NCBI RefSeq assembly: GCF_954871325.1
Contig: NC_088776.1
Coordinates: 53,710,569 to 53,774,568, forward strand
Reading direction: 5' to 3'
DNA length: 64,000 bases
Source of the DNA: Gordionus sp. m RMFG-2023
Lineage: Eukaryota; Nematomorpha; Gordioida; Chordodea; Parachordodidae
Positions 50,547-63,121 of this stretch are shown here, one piece after another; positions within the stretch are counted from its first letter, which is position 1; each line of letters begins with the position of its first letter. The position numbers and the translations under genes were made by a program. The notes beneath the pieces are model-generated. The model worked only from the letters and a program-made list of their open reading frames with translations. It was not told the origin of the DNA and ran no database searches.

Positions 50547-50815
50547 ATGGAAAAACCAATTTTTTGTTTGGAAATATTCTGGTATAAATTTATTAGCTCC
50601 ATCCAACTAAACTTCAAACATTCCAGAGCAAAAAGAAAGTCTGAAATTTCAGAAGATCATATCTTTAATACAATAATAGCTACATCCCTATCTTCCTTTA
50701 TTGAGACTGCATTATCTTTCTCCAAAGATTTAAGATCTTACTTCTGCGAGCTTACTGGCGATCTTCAAGAAGGTCTTCCTAAGACAGGAACTGGTCATAG
50801 CGATCCTTGAAGCAC
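50547..50815 (+). other. Less A+T-rich ORF-bearing segment, possible LINE relic or 3' UTR
   Basis: An open frame contains text such as FSKDLRSYFCELTGDLQEG. The phrase ELTGD is loosely like the GQRLRLSTGDP segment near the end of the LINE at 22480, and the block has LINE-like base composition. It begins about 100 bp after a terminal exon stop, so a 3' untranslated region is the alternative. I cannot decide. Confidence 0.25.
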
Positions 50816-51361
50816 ATTATATAAACTTCAAGGGCAGTCTTCCCTCCAAAGTTCTCAGCTAGACTAGTCTTCCATAGGTTTTACTTCTCTATTTTTTAAT
50901 TATTTTTTTTATAATAAAATATTTATTTTTTTGATATAAATATTGTATATTCTAAATATTTATTAACAAATGAGCTTTGAAGTTTTATAGGGTAACAAGC
51001 GTATTCCCAAATAATTTTGAAAACTCTTTAATTCAATTAGGCTCACCTATTTCATGGTTCTTGTCAATATACATTGTATTAGTAGTTCTGGATTTTGTAC
51101 TATAATTTTTAACTGCTGGAAAAGGAAAAATATATTTTTTAATTTCATATAACATTTTATCAATAATATTGGCAGAAGTTGTTATATCTAGGAAATAAGA
51201 TATTTTACTATAACTTATTAATACATTTTCTTAAAAATATAGAAGAATGATATAAATAGAAGAAATAAACATAGAATAAATAGATTTTTATTAGGAGTTA
51301 GATATCGTTAATTTAGAGAAGATCTATTTTTTTTAATTTTATATATCTTTTTACTAAACAG

Positions 51362-51382
51362 TGGCAGGAGAAATGGCCCCAG
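51362..51382 (+). CDS. Microexon, 21 bp, VAGEMAP (right copy)
   Basis: The acceptor is TTTACTAAACAG and the donor is GTAGGAA; phase 1. It encodes the same heptapeptide as the exon at 49428 with only silent differences. The start of this paralogous gene was not found. Confidence 0.8.
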
Positions 51383-51539
51383 GTAGGAATACTTATAAAA
51401 TAAATTTTACTTACATTATTGATAAAATTTTTATAAAAAGTTGATGATTATAATTTCAAAATTTTACAAAAAGAACTAATTCAATAGAACTAGATAATTG
51501 TTTTATTTTACATTATGCACATATATTTTTGTTAACAAG

Positions 51540-51563
51540 TAGCGGCTGAAGGAATTGGTGCAG
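51540..51563 (+). CDS. Microexon, 24 bp, VAAEGIGA (right copy)
   Basis: The acceptor is TTGTTAACAAG and the donor is GTATAT; 24 bp, phase 1. V-A-A-E-G-I-G-A, paralogous to the exon at 49592. Length, phase, Glu and Gly are conserved; the other positions vary. Confidence 0.75.
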
Positions 51564-51845
51564 GTATATATAATTTATTTTATAAAAAAGTAGTCTCATA
51601 AAAAAAATACTCGCCTTTGTAAAATATATCATATTCATAATTACAATTAATCCAAATAAAATAACTAGCATTTTAAATACTTGAATATAGATATCCAATT
51701 TTAATGTATCAGCCTATTAGCTTTTTTATGATATATATCTAACAATATTATTATTTATTTCTTTCAATCTTTCATTTATTTATAAATTATATATATAAAT
51801 ATAGGACTATCAGTTGGGAATAGCTAATTTTAAATTTTTCTTTAG

Positions 51846-51931
51846 GACAAACGCGTCTTGAGGGTTTTTTATTTATGAAACTGATATCCCAAGACATAGG
51901 GAACATACATAACGCGCTAATAATAAACTAA
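51846..51931 (+). CDS. Weak candidate last exon of the right copy
   Basis: A good acceptor (AATTTTTCTTTAG) is followed in phase 1 by 27 open codons (starting GQTRLEGFLFMKLISQD) and TAA. The homologous sequence in the left copy (about 49908-49990) lacks the pyrimidine tract and closes after about a dozen codons. So it is either a new exon in this copy or a chance frame. A shorter alternative last exon is at 52453, where a TGCTTTTTTAG acceptor leads into D-I-N-T-M-A-D-D-L and a stop. Confidence 0.25.
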
Positions 51932-52009
51932 TGTAGTTTTTGATATCATATTATTTTTTTTAACTAAAACATTTTATATCTATCTTATTTAATATTTTAC
52001 TAACTATTA

Positions 52010-53870
52010 AAAAGAAAGAAGACAAATTAATAAATTTAATATTAAATAAGAAAAATAACTAGTTCCAATTTATTAAATAAATATATAAAAAATTGCAGTA
52101 TATTTACTACATATTTTTCTATTTATTATAAAATATGTACCGCAAAGTAGCAAAAATCAATTTTATTATCAAATTTTTAATTTTATTTTAAATTTTTTAT
52201 ATTTATATTGAGGGAACTAGAATGATAGTTAAATTATATTTAAATTTGAATCTTTTTAGAGTATATATTATTCTTTTCCATTTCGCGCTAATCTAACCAA
52301 CTGAAATATCAAATGTGGTGAGTCATTGTTTATTATACTAGATAATATATATCAAGTATAGTTCAATTCTAAGAACTCTTTTATCCTATATCTATGCAAA
52401 ATCAAAGCAAAGTTTTCTAGTACGATACTATAAATGATAACTGCTTTTTTAGATATAAATACAATGGCCGATGATCTGTAATTCTAAAAATATAATTTTA
52501 GAAACTTTCATAATTTTTGATGCCTAATTGAATCAATAGACAATAGTTTGGAATCATTTCCATCCATAGTAATGAATGTAATAGCAAATATATTTGTTAA
52601 ATATCTAACTAAACTGTTGTGAATATGGATTTTCATAAATATTGCCTCACATACATCAATCGTTCTCATTTTCGACTAATAAAAATAATTCAATAAATTT
52701 TTATGGTCAGCATACTATTTGTAATTTCGAATATTCCCATATTAAATAATAGGCATATTTATAATAACAACTCTCAATTTCTTAACTTTACCGCCCAGGA
52801 CGCACTTAATAATTATATATAGTATGTGCTTCGTTTATTATAATGATATGTACAATCTTTCTTAAGAAATTTTAATGAGTCATAGGGAAGACCAAGGCTA
52901 GGAGGATAAATTTTTGTCAAAATTATCATAACCCCGAAAATAATGATTGTTTACCAATTGATTACTTAAACATTTACCTATAAATATGGACTGTTATATT
53001 TTTTTAATATTTAATATTTAATAATTTTTTCTCCAAAAAAGATTTAGTAAATAGTTTTTAAATAGATGCTCCAAACTTGTGTTAATCGGATCATCAATGG
53101 GGCTCGTAGAATTAATCGTTTATTTTTATATTTATCATCTAATACTTTTAAATATACTCTTTATTTTTCAATTTCCATAAAAAAAATATTCACAGTAAAA
53201 TTTTTGTTTTTCACAATATATATATAAAAATCAATTAATTCCATCTCCATTTTATAAAATCACCGACTGTATAAAATTATTAACATCAAATTAAAATAAT
53301 TTCTTTTCATTTCAATAAAACATGAACATTAAAATTTATCTCGTATAATATATTTATCAAAAGTCAAAAGTAAAAAAATAAACAAAAAAATACCAAGTGT
53401 TTTAATATCAATTCTCGATAAAATAACTAATAAATAAAATATATTCTTTTTGATTGACATTTTATAATATATATGTACAAATATATATCATAATAATACA
53501 AAACTACAGTTAATAGGCTATATTATTTATATAATATTATTCACAATTATAACATCAATTAGCAATCTTTTTTGCATAAGACTCATGTCCCCAAACTATA
53601 CATATTCTGTATTAAAACCAATCTTCAAAAATATGAAAATTTTATAGCTATTTACATATAATATAAACATTAAATTAATTTTTCAACAATGTGTTTCTTT
53701 GATTTAATTTCCGCTGTTTAATAGAATCTACTTCTTGAATGGGGATGAGATATAGCTATAATTTTTTTAATATCTTTTTAACAGATAAATTATAAAAGTT
53801 TTACTTCATGAAATTAGATTTTATTTTCCTCCTCATCATCAAATATTTTATTATCTTGACCTATCATGGC
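52010..53870. other. A+T-rich stretch without a recognised gene
   Basis: Apart from the 9-codon alternative last exon noted at 52453, I see no supported feature. Confidence 0.35.
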
Positions 53871-54169
53871 ATTGGGGGAGGGCAAATTCCCCCCCAAAGC
53901 CAAAAATGCAGATTCCGGATATATTTTTCAAAAATATTATTGTTTATATTAATTTATATTTGTTAATATTTATTCGTATCTCATATTAAATATATATTAT
54001 ATTACATTTATTATCACATTCATTAGTTATTTTATCAATTAATTTCGATTTCAAGTTTTCCGGCGTAATATTTACTTATTATTTTCAAATTTTTAGTGGC
54101 GTAATATTTATCTACCATTTTCAAATTTCTAGTCAAATAATAATTATTTCTGAAACTTCTGGTCCAACA

Positions 54170-55487
54170 GGGAAAAAGAAATTGCAACCTTGTTTAACGA
54201 GATAGAGCCTCTTCCATCAAGCACTAACAGCTATTAAGGAGTTAGAAGAGCCAATTATTTGCTATTACTGAAATATTACAATGGCCTGAAAGAAATATTT
54301 CCTCAGAAGCAAGAAAATTATTGGATTCAATGCTTATTCCAAATTTTATTTCTCATTAGAATGTATTATTTAATTATACAACTATTTTAAGTATTACTTT
54401 TCAAAAACATGACAATGATTTGATTAAGAAGATGAGAATAGCGGAGAGCATTTTATCAGAACTCAAGGAAATTAGGGCTAATGTTGATGAAGAATTTCAT
54501 ATTTTATATTTTATTGTTGAGTCAAAAGCAGAGCTATACGTGTTTAATATTTGTCTCCCTCGACAGCAAGGCAAGCTCATCGTTAAAACATTAATATAGG
54601 ATCAGTAGAAGAGTTTATCTTAGATGCAGATACATTTATAACCCAAATAAATGAATTTTTAATATATCATGCAGCACTTACATCTGCAAATATTACTTCC
54701 ACAAAAGCCTTCCCAACCTTTTTCATATGGTGATAGAAAAAAAATATATTTGTTAGATTTTTATTATGAAGATGTTAAAGTATCTTATGATGCCTTACTA
54801 GCTGAATAACTATGTTTATAAGATTAACTATAGTTGATATAGTCCCAAAAAATTCTATGGATGCTCTGCATTATTTCAAACACATTTTAGATTTTCCCAA
54901 TGTATTAAAAGGGTTTATAAACTCTTCCCAATAGTAAACTAATGAGAGAACACTCTCTTTTTTAAGAAGAATAACAGAGGCCTGCAGAAGTACCATTTGC
55001 AGGGCACGGCCCGGATTTTTTTTTAAGATTTTTTACGCTATTTTTAAAAAAATTTTTCTCGGCTTTTTTTTAAAATTTACCGGCTCGGCCCGGCTTTTTT
55101 TAAAATAAAATTTTCAGGCCCGGCCTGGATTTTTTAAAAATAAATTATATTTATTTTTGATTTTTATAGCTAATAATAACGATTTTAAATATAGGCTGTT
55201 TAAAAAAATACAGCCCGGCTTGGGTTTTTTTAAAAAAATTTAGGTCCGGCCAGGGTGTTTTTTAAAAAAAAATTTGGGCCCGGCCTTGGTATAATTAAAA
55301 AAATTAAAATATTGTCCGGCCCAGGAGCCGGGCCTGCAGGTCTCTGAAAAACATACCAAGAAGTACAACATGTGAAAGTAGATTGAAAGGTTTGGATTTT
55401 TTGAATATTCATAGGCATTTGACGACAAGAAAGGATGAGATAATTGAAAAATTAGCTCAATTCCAACGAAGATTGGATTTTACATTG
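54170..55487 (+). pseudogene. DUF4371-type hAT transposase, C-terminal half, broken
   Basis: Readable segments in family order are SSEARKLLDSMLIPNFI, FQKHDNDLIKKMRIAE, ILSELKEIRANVDEEFHIL and PRQQGKLIV. The insert then splits the dimerisation domain between RRITEACRST and TCESRLKGLDFLNIH. The domain resumes and ends near 55487 after QFQRRLDFTL. This is the ZMYM1-like group of hAT transposases known from many invertebrates. Several stops and frame changes, and loss of the N-terminal half, make it inactive. Confidence 0.8.
54994..55358. mobile_element. GC-rich hAT-type MITE nested in the transposase
   Basis: The insertion interrupts the transposase text exactly. The 8-bp sequence AGAAGTAC occurs at 54986-54993 and again at 55359-55366, the target duplication. 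The ends are rich in CGGCCCGG on the left and CCGGGCC on the right, and the middle alternates GGCCCGGC with poly-T runs. There is no coding sequence. Minus-strand frames here are shadows. Confidence 0.88.
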
Positions 55488-55905
55488 TAAATATATAACA
55501 TACAAAATACAATTATTCCTAAGAAACTTTTTGTGTAAAGGCTCAAAAAATTCAAATTTCGATTTTGGGTCATTTAAGTGATTCTTTACATATAATTTTT
55601 TTATAATTCACATTAATTTAAATAGGAATAGTTATTAGTCCTAATAGATTTATGCTTGATATTTTTAAAAAACAATAATATTTCTCAAAAAAATTTATTA
55701 TCCCCCCCCAGACCAAATTCCTGCGTACGCGCCTGCATTGCTAGCCATTTTATATTTTTTATAATGTCTTAAAAGAATTATAATAGGTATACCAAATAAA
55801 ATAAATCGTAAATTCACTCAAAAATCTAATTCTATATTAGATACAAAGACCTTTATAGAAAGGATTCCTTAAAACTACTTCCATATCTCTATTTATCTCA
55901 AATCG

Positions 55906-56520
55906 CCTATCGCTCAATTCTGCGATCTCATCATTCATAACTCCCAGTGATGATCTTCTAACAGCATCAATTGAAAGATGGAATCTACTTTCCAAAGACG
56001 GTTATATATTTCCAACCGAAATCTCTAATAAATCTATCATCGAACACCTAATAAAGAAATTACAAAATAGGCTTAACCCTACCGATATTAGCGATATACA
56101 ACAATTACAATTTAACGATAAATACGGCGGACATGAATGGCTCGAAGCACTTATAAGCCAAACCTTAGATAATCTCTTAACCATTTACCAACTGAGAGTT
56201 ACTATAAGATTTAGACTTGAATGTTCGCTTACACAGTCAAACACATGTCACCAATGCAGCATACCTGTTCTACCTAATGCCAGACACGGCCTAAATCGCA
56301 GCCGCAGCCAAGGTCGCCATCTCCGGCATAAAGCAATTAATAAAATCACCCATAACGCTTTTAATAAGGCTAAAATACCCAACATCTTTGAACTCTCAAC
56401 CTCTCATTACAGGACGGCCTCAGACCCGACAGTTTAACCTGCACCCCCTGGTCCAATGGAAAATCTCTTATTTGGGACGCAACCTGCAGGTCCTCCTTTC
56501 CTTCATCAATTAATTCAAAC
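55906..56520 (+). mobile_element. Second LINE 3' fragment
   Basis: An extended frame reads SIERWNLLSKDGYIFPTEIS, later DKYGGHEWLEALISQTLDN, then RVTIRFRLECSLTQSNTCHQ with a Cys pair. It continues with NARHGLNRSRSQGRHLRHKA and, after a frame change near 56403, [11 protein letters not shown] and [10 protein letters not shown]. This is the same post-RT region as in the LINE at 21380 (G-R-x-x-R-H then PW-x-x-G-x-x-L-x-WD) but from a different, less decayed family. It is GC-rich relative to surroundings and truncated at both ends. Confidence 0.85.
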
Positions 56521-56529
56521 CTCTTAGGT

Positions 56530-59500
56530 AAAATGAAAAAATTAATAAATATTCAAAATTAAATAACTTTATATTTCAACCAATAGTCATATCAACAAAC
56601 GGCAATTTTTCAGTCTACATATTTTTTTTAAAAAATGTATCAAGAAAAATTTTTAACATAACAAACGAAAATCGCGAATCCTTATTTCTTTAACAAAAAC
56701 TCCAACTAGAAATTTTTAAACACAAATTTACTTGTTTTTTAGATACATATTCATTATAAAATTAAGCTCTTTTTAGAGCCTTCGATATTTATAATATATA
56801 TTTTTTTTTTATTTAGTAATTTTACATATTTTTATACTTGTTTTAATTTAGTGTTTTATCATTTTTTAAATATTTAAATAAATACATTATCATTTTCAAA
56901 AAAAATGTACATAAATTTAATCAATAATATGTCAATCACAATATATATATACGAAGGTTTTAGTTTGCAGAATATTATATTAAAATTGAAATATATTATA
57001 AAAATTATATTGATAAATTTATATAATAATTCATTTTATATAATAAATTTATAAATATTATATTTTAACCTGTAATAGATGTCACTTTTCACGTCAAAAA
57101 CATGTCATAATAAATAAAAAAATTTAATAGCTAAATAATATAAATTATTTTTTTCCCAAATATCGATATCATAGAATTATATATAACATAATTTTAATTT
57201 ACAATCGCTACTGGTTTTAAAATAAAATCAGTTGAACTGACAAACCCTTACGCAGACTACACTTTTCCCTACTTAAATTTAAAAAGACTTTTACCTTTTA
57301 GGCTATTTAGAGGAAGCTAAGAATCTTGCTGTTTAGAAATAAGACACTAGGCAGGGCCTTAAACCTTTTTTTAAAATAAGTTATATTTTTTTTATTGTAT
57401 GTTAAGTTAACCCTACAAAATAGATATATATTAAATATTTTACAACAAAATTTTTTTTAAATTAATTTAGTGTTACTGGAAATATGTAATATTATTATAT
57501 AATTTTATGAATAGATAAAAATTAAACAAGTTTTTTAAGTATATAAAAAAAAACTTTAAAAAAAATTCTATATATCTTTATATCTATATTTTTTACGGGC
57601 ATTATCATAATTTCCCTATTCCTGTGTAAATTAAATCTTTAATTATTTATATTTCACAAGTATAATTGGAAATTTTAAATACAATTAAAAATTAATTGTA
57701 TCATTAATTAAAATTATTTTGAGGTAAAGATATTTAGGCCCAGCAACATTAAGACTAGTCCATATCCACGGATTATGGACATTACCAGTAAAATGTATAA
57801 CCCTGTTTTACACGCAATATTGAAAAATATTGGATACAAATATTTTTCTACTCAATGTACTTATCTAAGAGTAAAATAGTATTTTTATTCGATTAATATG
57901 TGAATTTTAAAACAAATACAAAAAATTGTTAAATAATTACAAAATTAATGATTAGTTTAAAAAATTTAATATATTTAAATTTTTTTATCTACTAGCAAAC
58001 TTACTTATTCTTGAAAAAAATAGGATTTATTTACCAGATAATGATAAAAATTGATAATCCATTCCATACACATAAAATAATGAATAATATATATTATACT
58101 AATTTAAAATATATAATTTTATATGTTATATTTAATTTGATTCATTTTTTAGTCGAATGGAGTAATAATAATTTTCATCATTTTTATTTGATGATTGAAA
58201 TGGTTATATACAGGGTTTTCCGTTGTTTTAGAACAGAAACTTTTATCGAGAACACAAAATACGTAAACTTTTATATTTTGTTCTCATTCAAATTCGAACA
58301 GCACACAAAATAATAATAAAAAATTGTCAGTACACAAACTTTTATCCTTCTTTCTAAATAAATCCTCATTCAAAATGAACATTTATAAAAAATCATTTTT
58401 ATATTAAACTTATAATTTATTCATTAAAAAATTCAAATAATTTTGTGAATCAAAGATATTGAATAAAAATATATTTTATATAAATAATCTTAAAAAAATA
58501 AACTATAGCTCATTTAATCATATGAAAAAATTTATTTATTGTTATTTTAATAATTAATAGTATTAATGGCTATCAGCAATGATTTATATATTAGTTTACT
58601 TAAGAATGATATCCTTGACTAACTGATATCTTTAGATTTAAAAAAGGGAAAAAATATTATGCAATAATTTTATCAAAATGCTAAATTATAATTGTTTACC
58701 TCAGCATTTGTGAAAGTTCCAACTAATGTAATTGATGGCTGTTAACTCAATATTTTGCTAATAGATTCCAAATCCTTCTGTCATCTACGACAAATATCTT
58801 TAGGATTGCATAATATTTTTGAATAAAATATTGAGTTAGTCATTTTTTAGTTCAAAGAGCCATTTAACAACGCTACAACTAATTATGCACATGCGATTTA
58901 CATTTTTTAATAATATTTATTATATTAATGAACATTTATTTTTGATGTTTTCATTATAAAACATTTATGGTTATTTTAAAATAAAATATCATTTCCAACC
59001 TCCTTCAAAGTTGATTTTATAAAACTTTCAAAATCTTATAAGGCTAAATTATGCTCTACATAAAAAAATGAATATTTCTTTTTATTTGAGTATTCTTTCC
59101 TATAAAAAAATCACATTTATTTTTATTCAATAAGTTTACAGATATTCTTTTTTTTTAAAAAAAAGATTATTCCCATTATTATGTTAAGTGAAAGTGTAAA
59201 CATAATTAATTTTTTTATAAATGTTTAGTTAGAATTTGTTCAAGATCGATAAAAATAGGGGTTTTGACACCTTTTTAAAATTGTTAAATATGATGTTCGA
59301 ATATAGGATAACAGAATATAAAAAATGTTGTTTACGTATTTTGTACTCTCATAATAAGAGTTTCGATTCAAAAACAACGGCACCTTGTAATATGACCAAG
59401 ACAATATCCGATATTTTAAAAATATTTGGAAAAAATATGTTTGATTTACCTCTCTCCAAAAAATTATTAATGATAGATTAGGTATTACTAACACCATTTT

Positions 59501-62340
59501 TATTTTAGTTACTCAAGAAGATACCTTAATCTTTTAAATTTAATATCATCAAAACGTCTGAGTTTACTTTTGTGCAAAACATGTTTCATTTTTCTATCTC
59601 AATTTATTTATTTCTTTTCCCTTATATCCTGACAAATTTTATCTTTTAACCTTTAGTACTCACAAGTAAAGTTATTTGAGTTTCCATAGTAATCATATTT
59701 TATTTCTTTGTCATTTGCAAGTGATAATATAAAGATCGGTAAATATAATTCATATATAATAAAATTAATGATTAAAGTGTTTATGTGATATTTTAAAATA
59801 ATATTTTATTTAAACATTTATATCATCTACTATATATATTTATTTAGACATCAAAAATGCGAAAAAAAATTTTCAAGGAAAATAAACTTGAGGAATAAAT
59901 AAAAAAATTAAAAATATCTGTAGGAATATAAAAGTCGTTAGAAATCTTCTATAATACAGTATATATTTTAAAATTAACCAATAGGGATAATATTTAAGGT
60001 CAAGAATTTATGTTATATTTTTGATCTTGCATCTATATCCATTGTGCTAATAATTTTAAGAATTGTAAAAAAAAATTACCTCGGTATTATTATGCAGGTA
60101 TCCTGATTATCGAATAACATTGGTAATCGGGCTGGTTAGGACAAATTTCTGAGATATATTTAAATAAACTTTAAAAATTAATTATATAGCTTATATAGTA
60201 TAGTACAAAGTAAGTTCCAGAAATTTTGTTCATTAAATAAACAGTGCAATAGCTTCAATCAAAAATATTTTTTTAAGCAAAAATTTATGCCAAAAAGGGT
60301 CTTTAGGGATATAAAAAAATAGGGGAGGGGTGGGATTAATATTCTATTTTTTAGAGGGTATGAATTTTGGGGAATTTTTTGGTACCTTATATTATTTTTT
60401 TACGAAAAGATATTGCGGTTAATTTTTTATTTTATTGTGGGATTACTCCTGGCTATATTTAATACAAATTATAGTGTCAGGAATCTCAAATCTTTACATG
60501 ATTTGAGGCTTTATGAAATTAGATTTAAATGAGAGTGAAATTATAATGACTTTAGACGATTGGATAATAAAATATAAATTATAGCTAAAAATAGAATCAA
60601 TAAAGTATAAATAAATTATGCCTGAATTTAGAGTCTTCAAAAATTAGAAAATATTATTAATAAACCTTTTGGATAAGTTTTATATCTCTATTATTTAGAA
60701 ATAATTTATTGATTAGATAACAGCTTCTTATATTTTTTACATTTTGGGATAAATTTGCTAAAATAATATTTTCAAATCATATAACATACATAGGTTCCGA
60801 CAATGTAATTTATATAATAAATATGGTTAGTAGTATGCTCCCAAGTAATATAAAAAATAAAGACTGAAATATATATATCTAAAAAATAATAATTTATACA
60901 ATTACAAAAAATTTGTTAACGATTCAAGCATATCTAAAATTGAAAATTGTAATAAAGCTTTATTATTAATTTTGTTATTTATTTTTACCCTATTGTGAGT
61001 TGTTATTTAATAGATTTTGAAAAATATGTGTAAGACTGCCTCTTTAGAAATGACTGTAATAGCATAATGTATTGCAGGTTACCATCTTAGATTCCTATTT
61101 TTTTAAATATGAAATTTCAATAAATCATCATTTATATTTTTTATTATATGTTGATTAAATATTTATATTTATAAAATTGTTAAATTATACTTTATTTATT
61201 TATTTAAAGATTATTGCCTATAAACACTGGAAATCAAAAATAAATATTATATTATTATATTTTCTCATTATGCCTATTTATATTGGAAATTTAATGTAAT
61301 TGTACTAGTTTAAAAAAATTATAATTTCAATTTTTTTCCACCATTTTACATTTTTCATTTATTCTCTTTTTCTTCACTTTGATAATAATATTAAATAATA
61401 ATCCTTATTGACTTTAGCTTATTGTGAAATTTTTTAAAAAATTGATAGCCATTATTTTATCAATACCATTTTAATCTTTTACTTGGTGATGGATTTAATA
61501 GATTTATTTCAATATTTATAATTACTAAATAAATTATGATTACTTTATAAACAAATACCATTTATTTATTTATTTGATGATGGATTAATTGATTAGTTTC
61601 AATATTCATTTTGGTAATTACTATGAATTATAATTATATTTTAAACATTTATTTGTATTAAATTTTGTATTGCTTTTTTTATTGAGTATTATTTTAATAA
61701 CAACTTTTTATATTGCTTCCTTCATTTTTTGTAAAACCTCTTTAAGTTAAATTTGCAATATAAAATTATGGTTAGCGGCTTTAAACTTTATATTTTAATA
61801 AGAGAGTACGATTTTTCCCTCAGATAGCTTCATGAACATTTTTTTTAAATTTTAAGCGTCAGGAATGTTCAAGCATAAGTCTAAAAAATAGAATTGTAAA
61901 ATTTTAATTATTATGCTCATCTTTTTTTTATATATCACTTTTTAATTTTATGGCATAAACAGAGGATTTATAAATTCAGAATTTCCTGTATTTAAAAATT
62001 AAATACATATAAATTAAGGTTTCTCTTTCGCAGGTTCAAAATATTTTTGAATTTAAAGATTCAACCATCTTTTAAGATAGTTTTTTTTCGTTCCAATGCA
62101 AGTATCTCTGTTTCCTCATGAGAGTTTTCTTTTGCTTATTTAAAAATAATTCCCGCCTTATATGTTTTTTAAATTTTATATAGTTTTTTTATATACTTTA
62201 TAGTTTACATGTTTTTTATATTTTATTATAGTTATATATGTTATTTTTAATTCATCTTTTTAAAATAGATAATAATTTTTAATCAAAAATAAAAATTAAA
62301 TAAAAAAAATATATAATTTTCTATGAAATATATAAAAGCC
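56530..62340. other. Long A+T-rich stretch, no confident gene
   Basis: A degraded relative of the palindromic MITE family may end near 58877 (GAGCCATTTAACAACGCTA). A segment starting TATACAGGGTTTTCCG near 58207 looks like one end of a mariner-type element with internal ACACAAA/AACTTTTAT repeats. An 82-codon open frame at 59236-59481 (text such as KCCLRILYSHNKSFDSKT) is coding-like, but the opposite strand is open too and I recognise no domain. Confidence 0.35.
59236..59481 (+). CDS. Hypothetical ORF, 81 residues
   Basis: The open frame has no ATG at its start (it opens with TTG) and follows an ATGTTTAGTTAG acceptor-like sequence. The product is Lys/Leu/Phe-rich with text FDTFLKLLNMMFEYRITEYK and ends NMFDLPLSKKLLMID. 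It could be an exon of an unrecognised gene or a chance frame. The complementary strand is open over the same interval, which weakens the case. Confidence 0.2.
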   Translation: MFKIDKNRGFDTFLKLLNMMFEYRITEYKKCCLRILYSHNKSFDSKTTAPCNMTKTISDILKIFGKNMFDLPLSKKLLMID

Positions 62341-62394
62341 GTGTCACAGTGTCACAATTTATAATATATATCAGAAATAATATAATCTATGATA

Positions 62395-62575
62395 AAATCC
62401 ATGTCAAGCTGAATATTTTTATCTTCGAGCCCCACATTTTGGGAACAACTACTTATAAGTAAAACATTACCTTGATCTTTATCAAGATGTGCGCTCGACA
62501 AACTCCGCATCATGTGGATTATTTTCATCATCAAGCCCATTTTGGGAACCACTATCTAAAGGTAATGCATTAATT
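62395..62575 (-). other. Two adjacent related coding-like segments
   Basis: On the minus strand, 62575-62490 reads ALPLDSGSQNGLDDENNPHD and the adjacent 62475-62395 reads VLLISSCSQNVGLEDKN. The shared S-x-S-Q-N-x-G-L-[DE]-D-[EK]-N text shows they are tandem copies of one coding segment of about 100 bp, now diverged. The family is unknown and there is no intact frame across both. Confidence 0.35.
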
Positions 62576-62654
62576 ATAATAACATTTAAAATAATTATAA
62601 TGTTATTAATTTTTGTATCCAAAAATATTTTTTACTTCATAAAAAATGAGATTT

Positions 62655-63039
62655 TTAGAAAATCATTACCATTTTCATTGTTTCAATAAATTCTTTTAAA
62701 TTGAAAAGAATATATTTTGTTTTTAATATGAAATTATTTGTTGTTACAAATTCATATACAAATATATTTACAATAAAAAATTTATATAATATAATATTAT
62801 TACCCTTATCAACTATTATTTTCCCATCCAGGGGTTCAACATTCCCCACCCCCTTTCCTATCCGACCTTTTATGGTTCCATGCATGAACCATTAAAGCAA
62901 AAGATTTCGAACCATTTGTTCTCTTTTCATAATTCCTTTTTTGTTTGAGCTGAGCTATACCAATATTTTTTATATCAGCTGTTATTTTCTTAAGATAAGA
63001 CATTTTTATATCAGCCATAAAAGGCAAATATATTTTCAA
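62655..63039 (-). other. Coding-like minus-strand segment of unknown origin
   Basis: Two overlapping minus-strand frames look coding-like in succession: ADIKNIGIAQLKQKRNYEKR and SKSFALMVHAWNHKR upstream, then GKGVGNVEPLDGKIIVDKGN. The pattern suggests one decayed coding region with a frame change near 62870. It is not recognised, and lies just left of the hAT terminus at about 63122. Confidence 0.25.
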
Positions 63040-63121
63040 TTTTGTTTTGTAACTAAATAATAATTTAAAAGATAATAGTAAAATTATTTCTACTGTAAGA
63101 GGACGTCGAGGTTTCTGACCA

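Larger units (their letters stand above)
51040..52005 (+). repeat. Segmental duplication, right copy
   Basis: This is the homologue of 49225-50085, with the same order of a dead exon-like site (GGCAGAAGTTGTTATATCTA near 51171), a 21-bp exon and a 24-bp exon. In the right copy the dead site still reads A-E-V-V but lacks a GT donor. Confidence 0.85.
54150..55735 (+). mobile_element. ZMYM1/DUF4371-type hAT remnant
   Basis: The plus strand carries the C-terminal half of a transposase. The right end at 55735 is a recognisable hAT terminus (outward ...CCTGCGTACGCGCCTG after a poly-C tract). The left terminus was not found; a poly-C tract near 53890 may belong to it. The transposase is interrupted by a separate insertion at 54994-55358. 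Confidence 0.75.

Noticed and set aside
55230-55428. Two overlapping minus-strand frames rich in Pro/Gly
   Set aside because: They lie across the GC-rich MITE and its junction; composition artefact.
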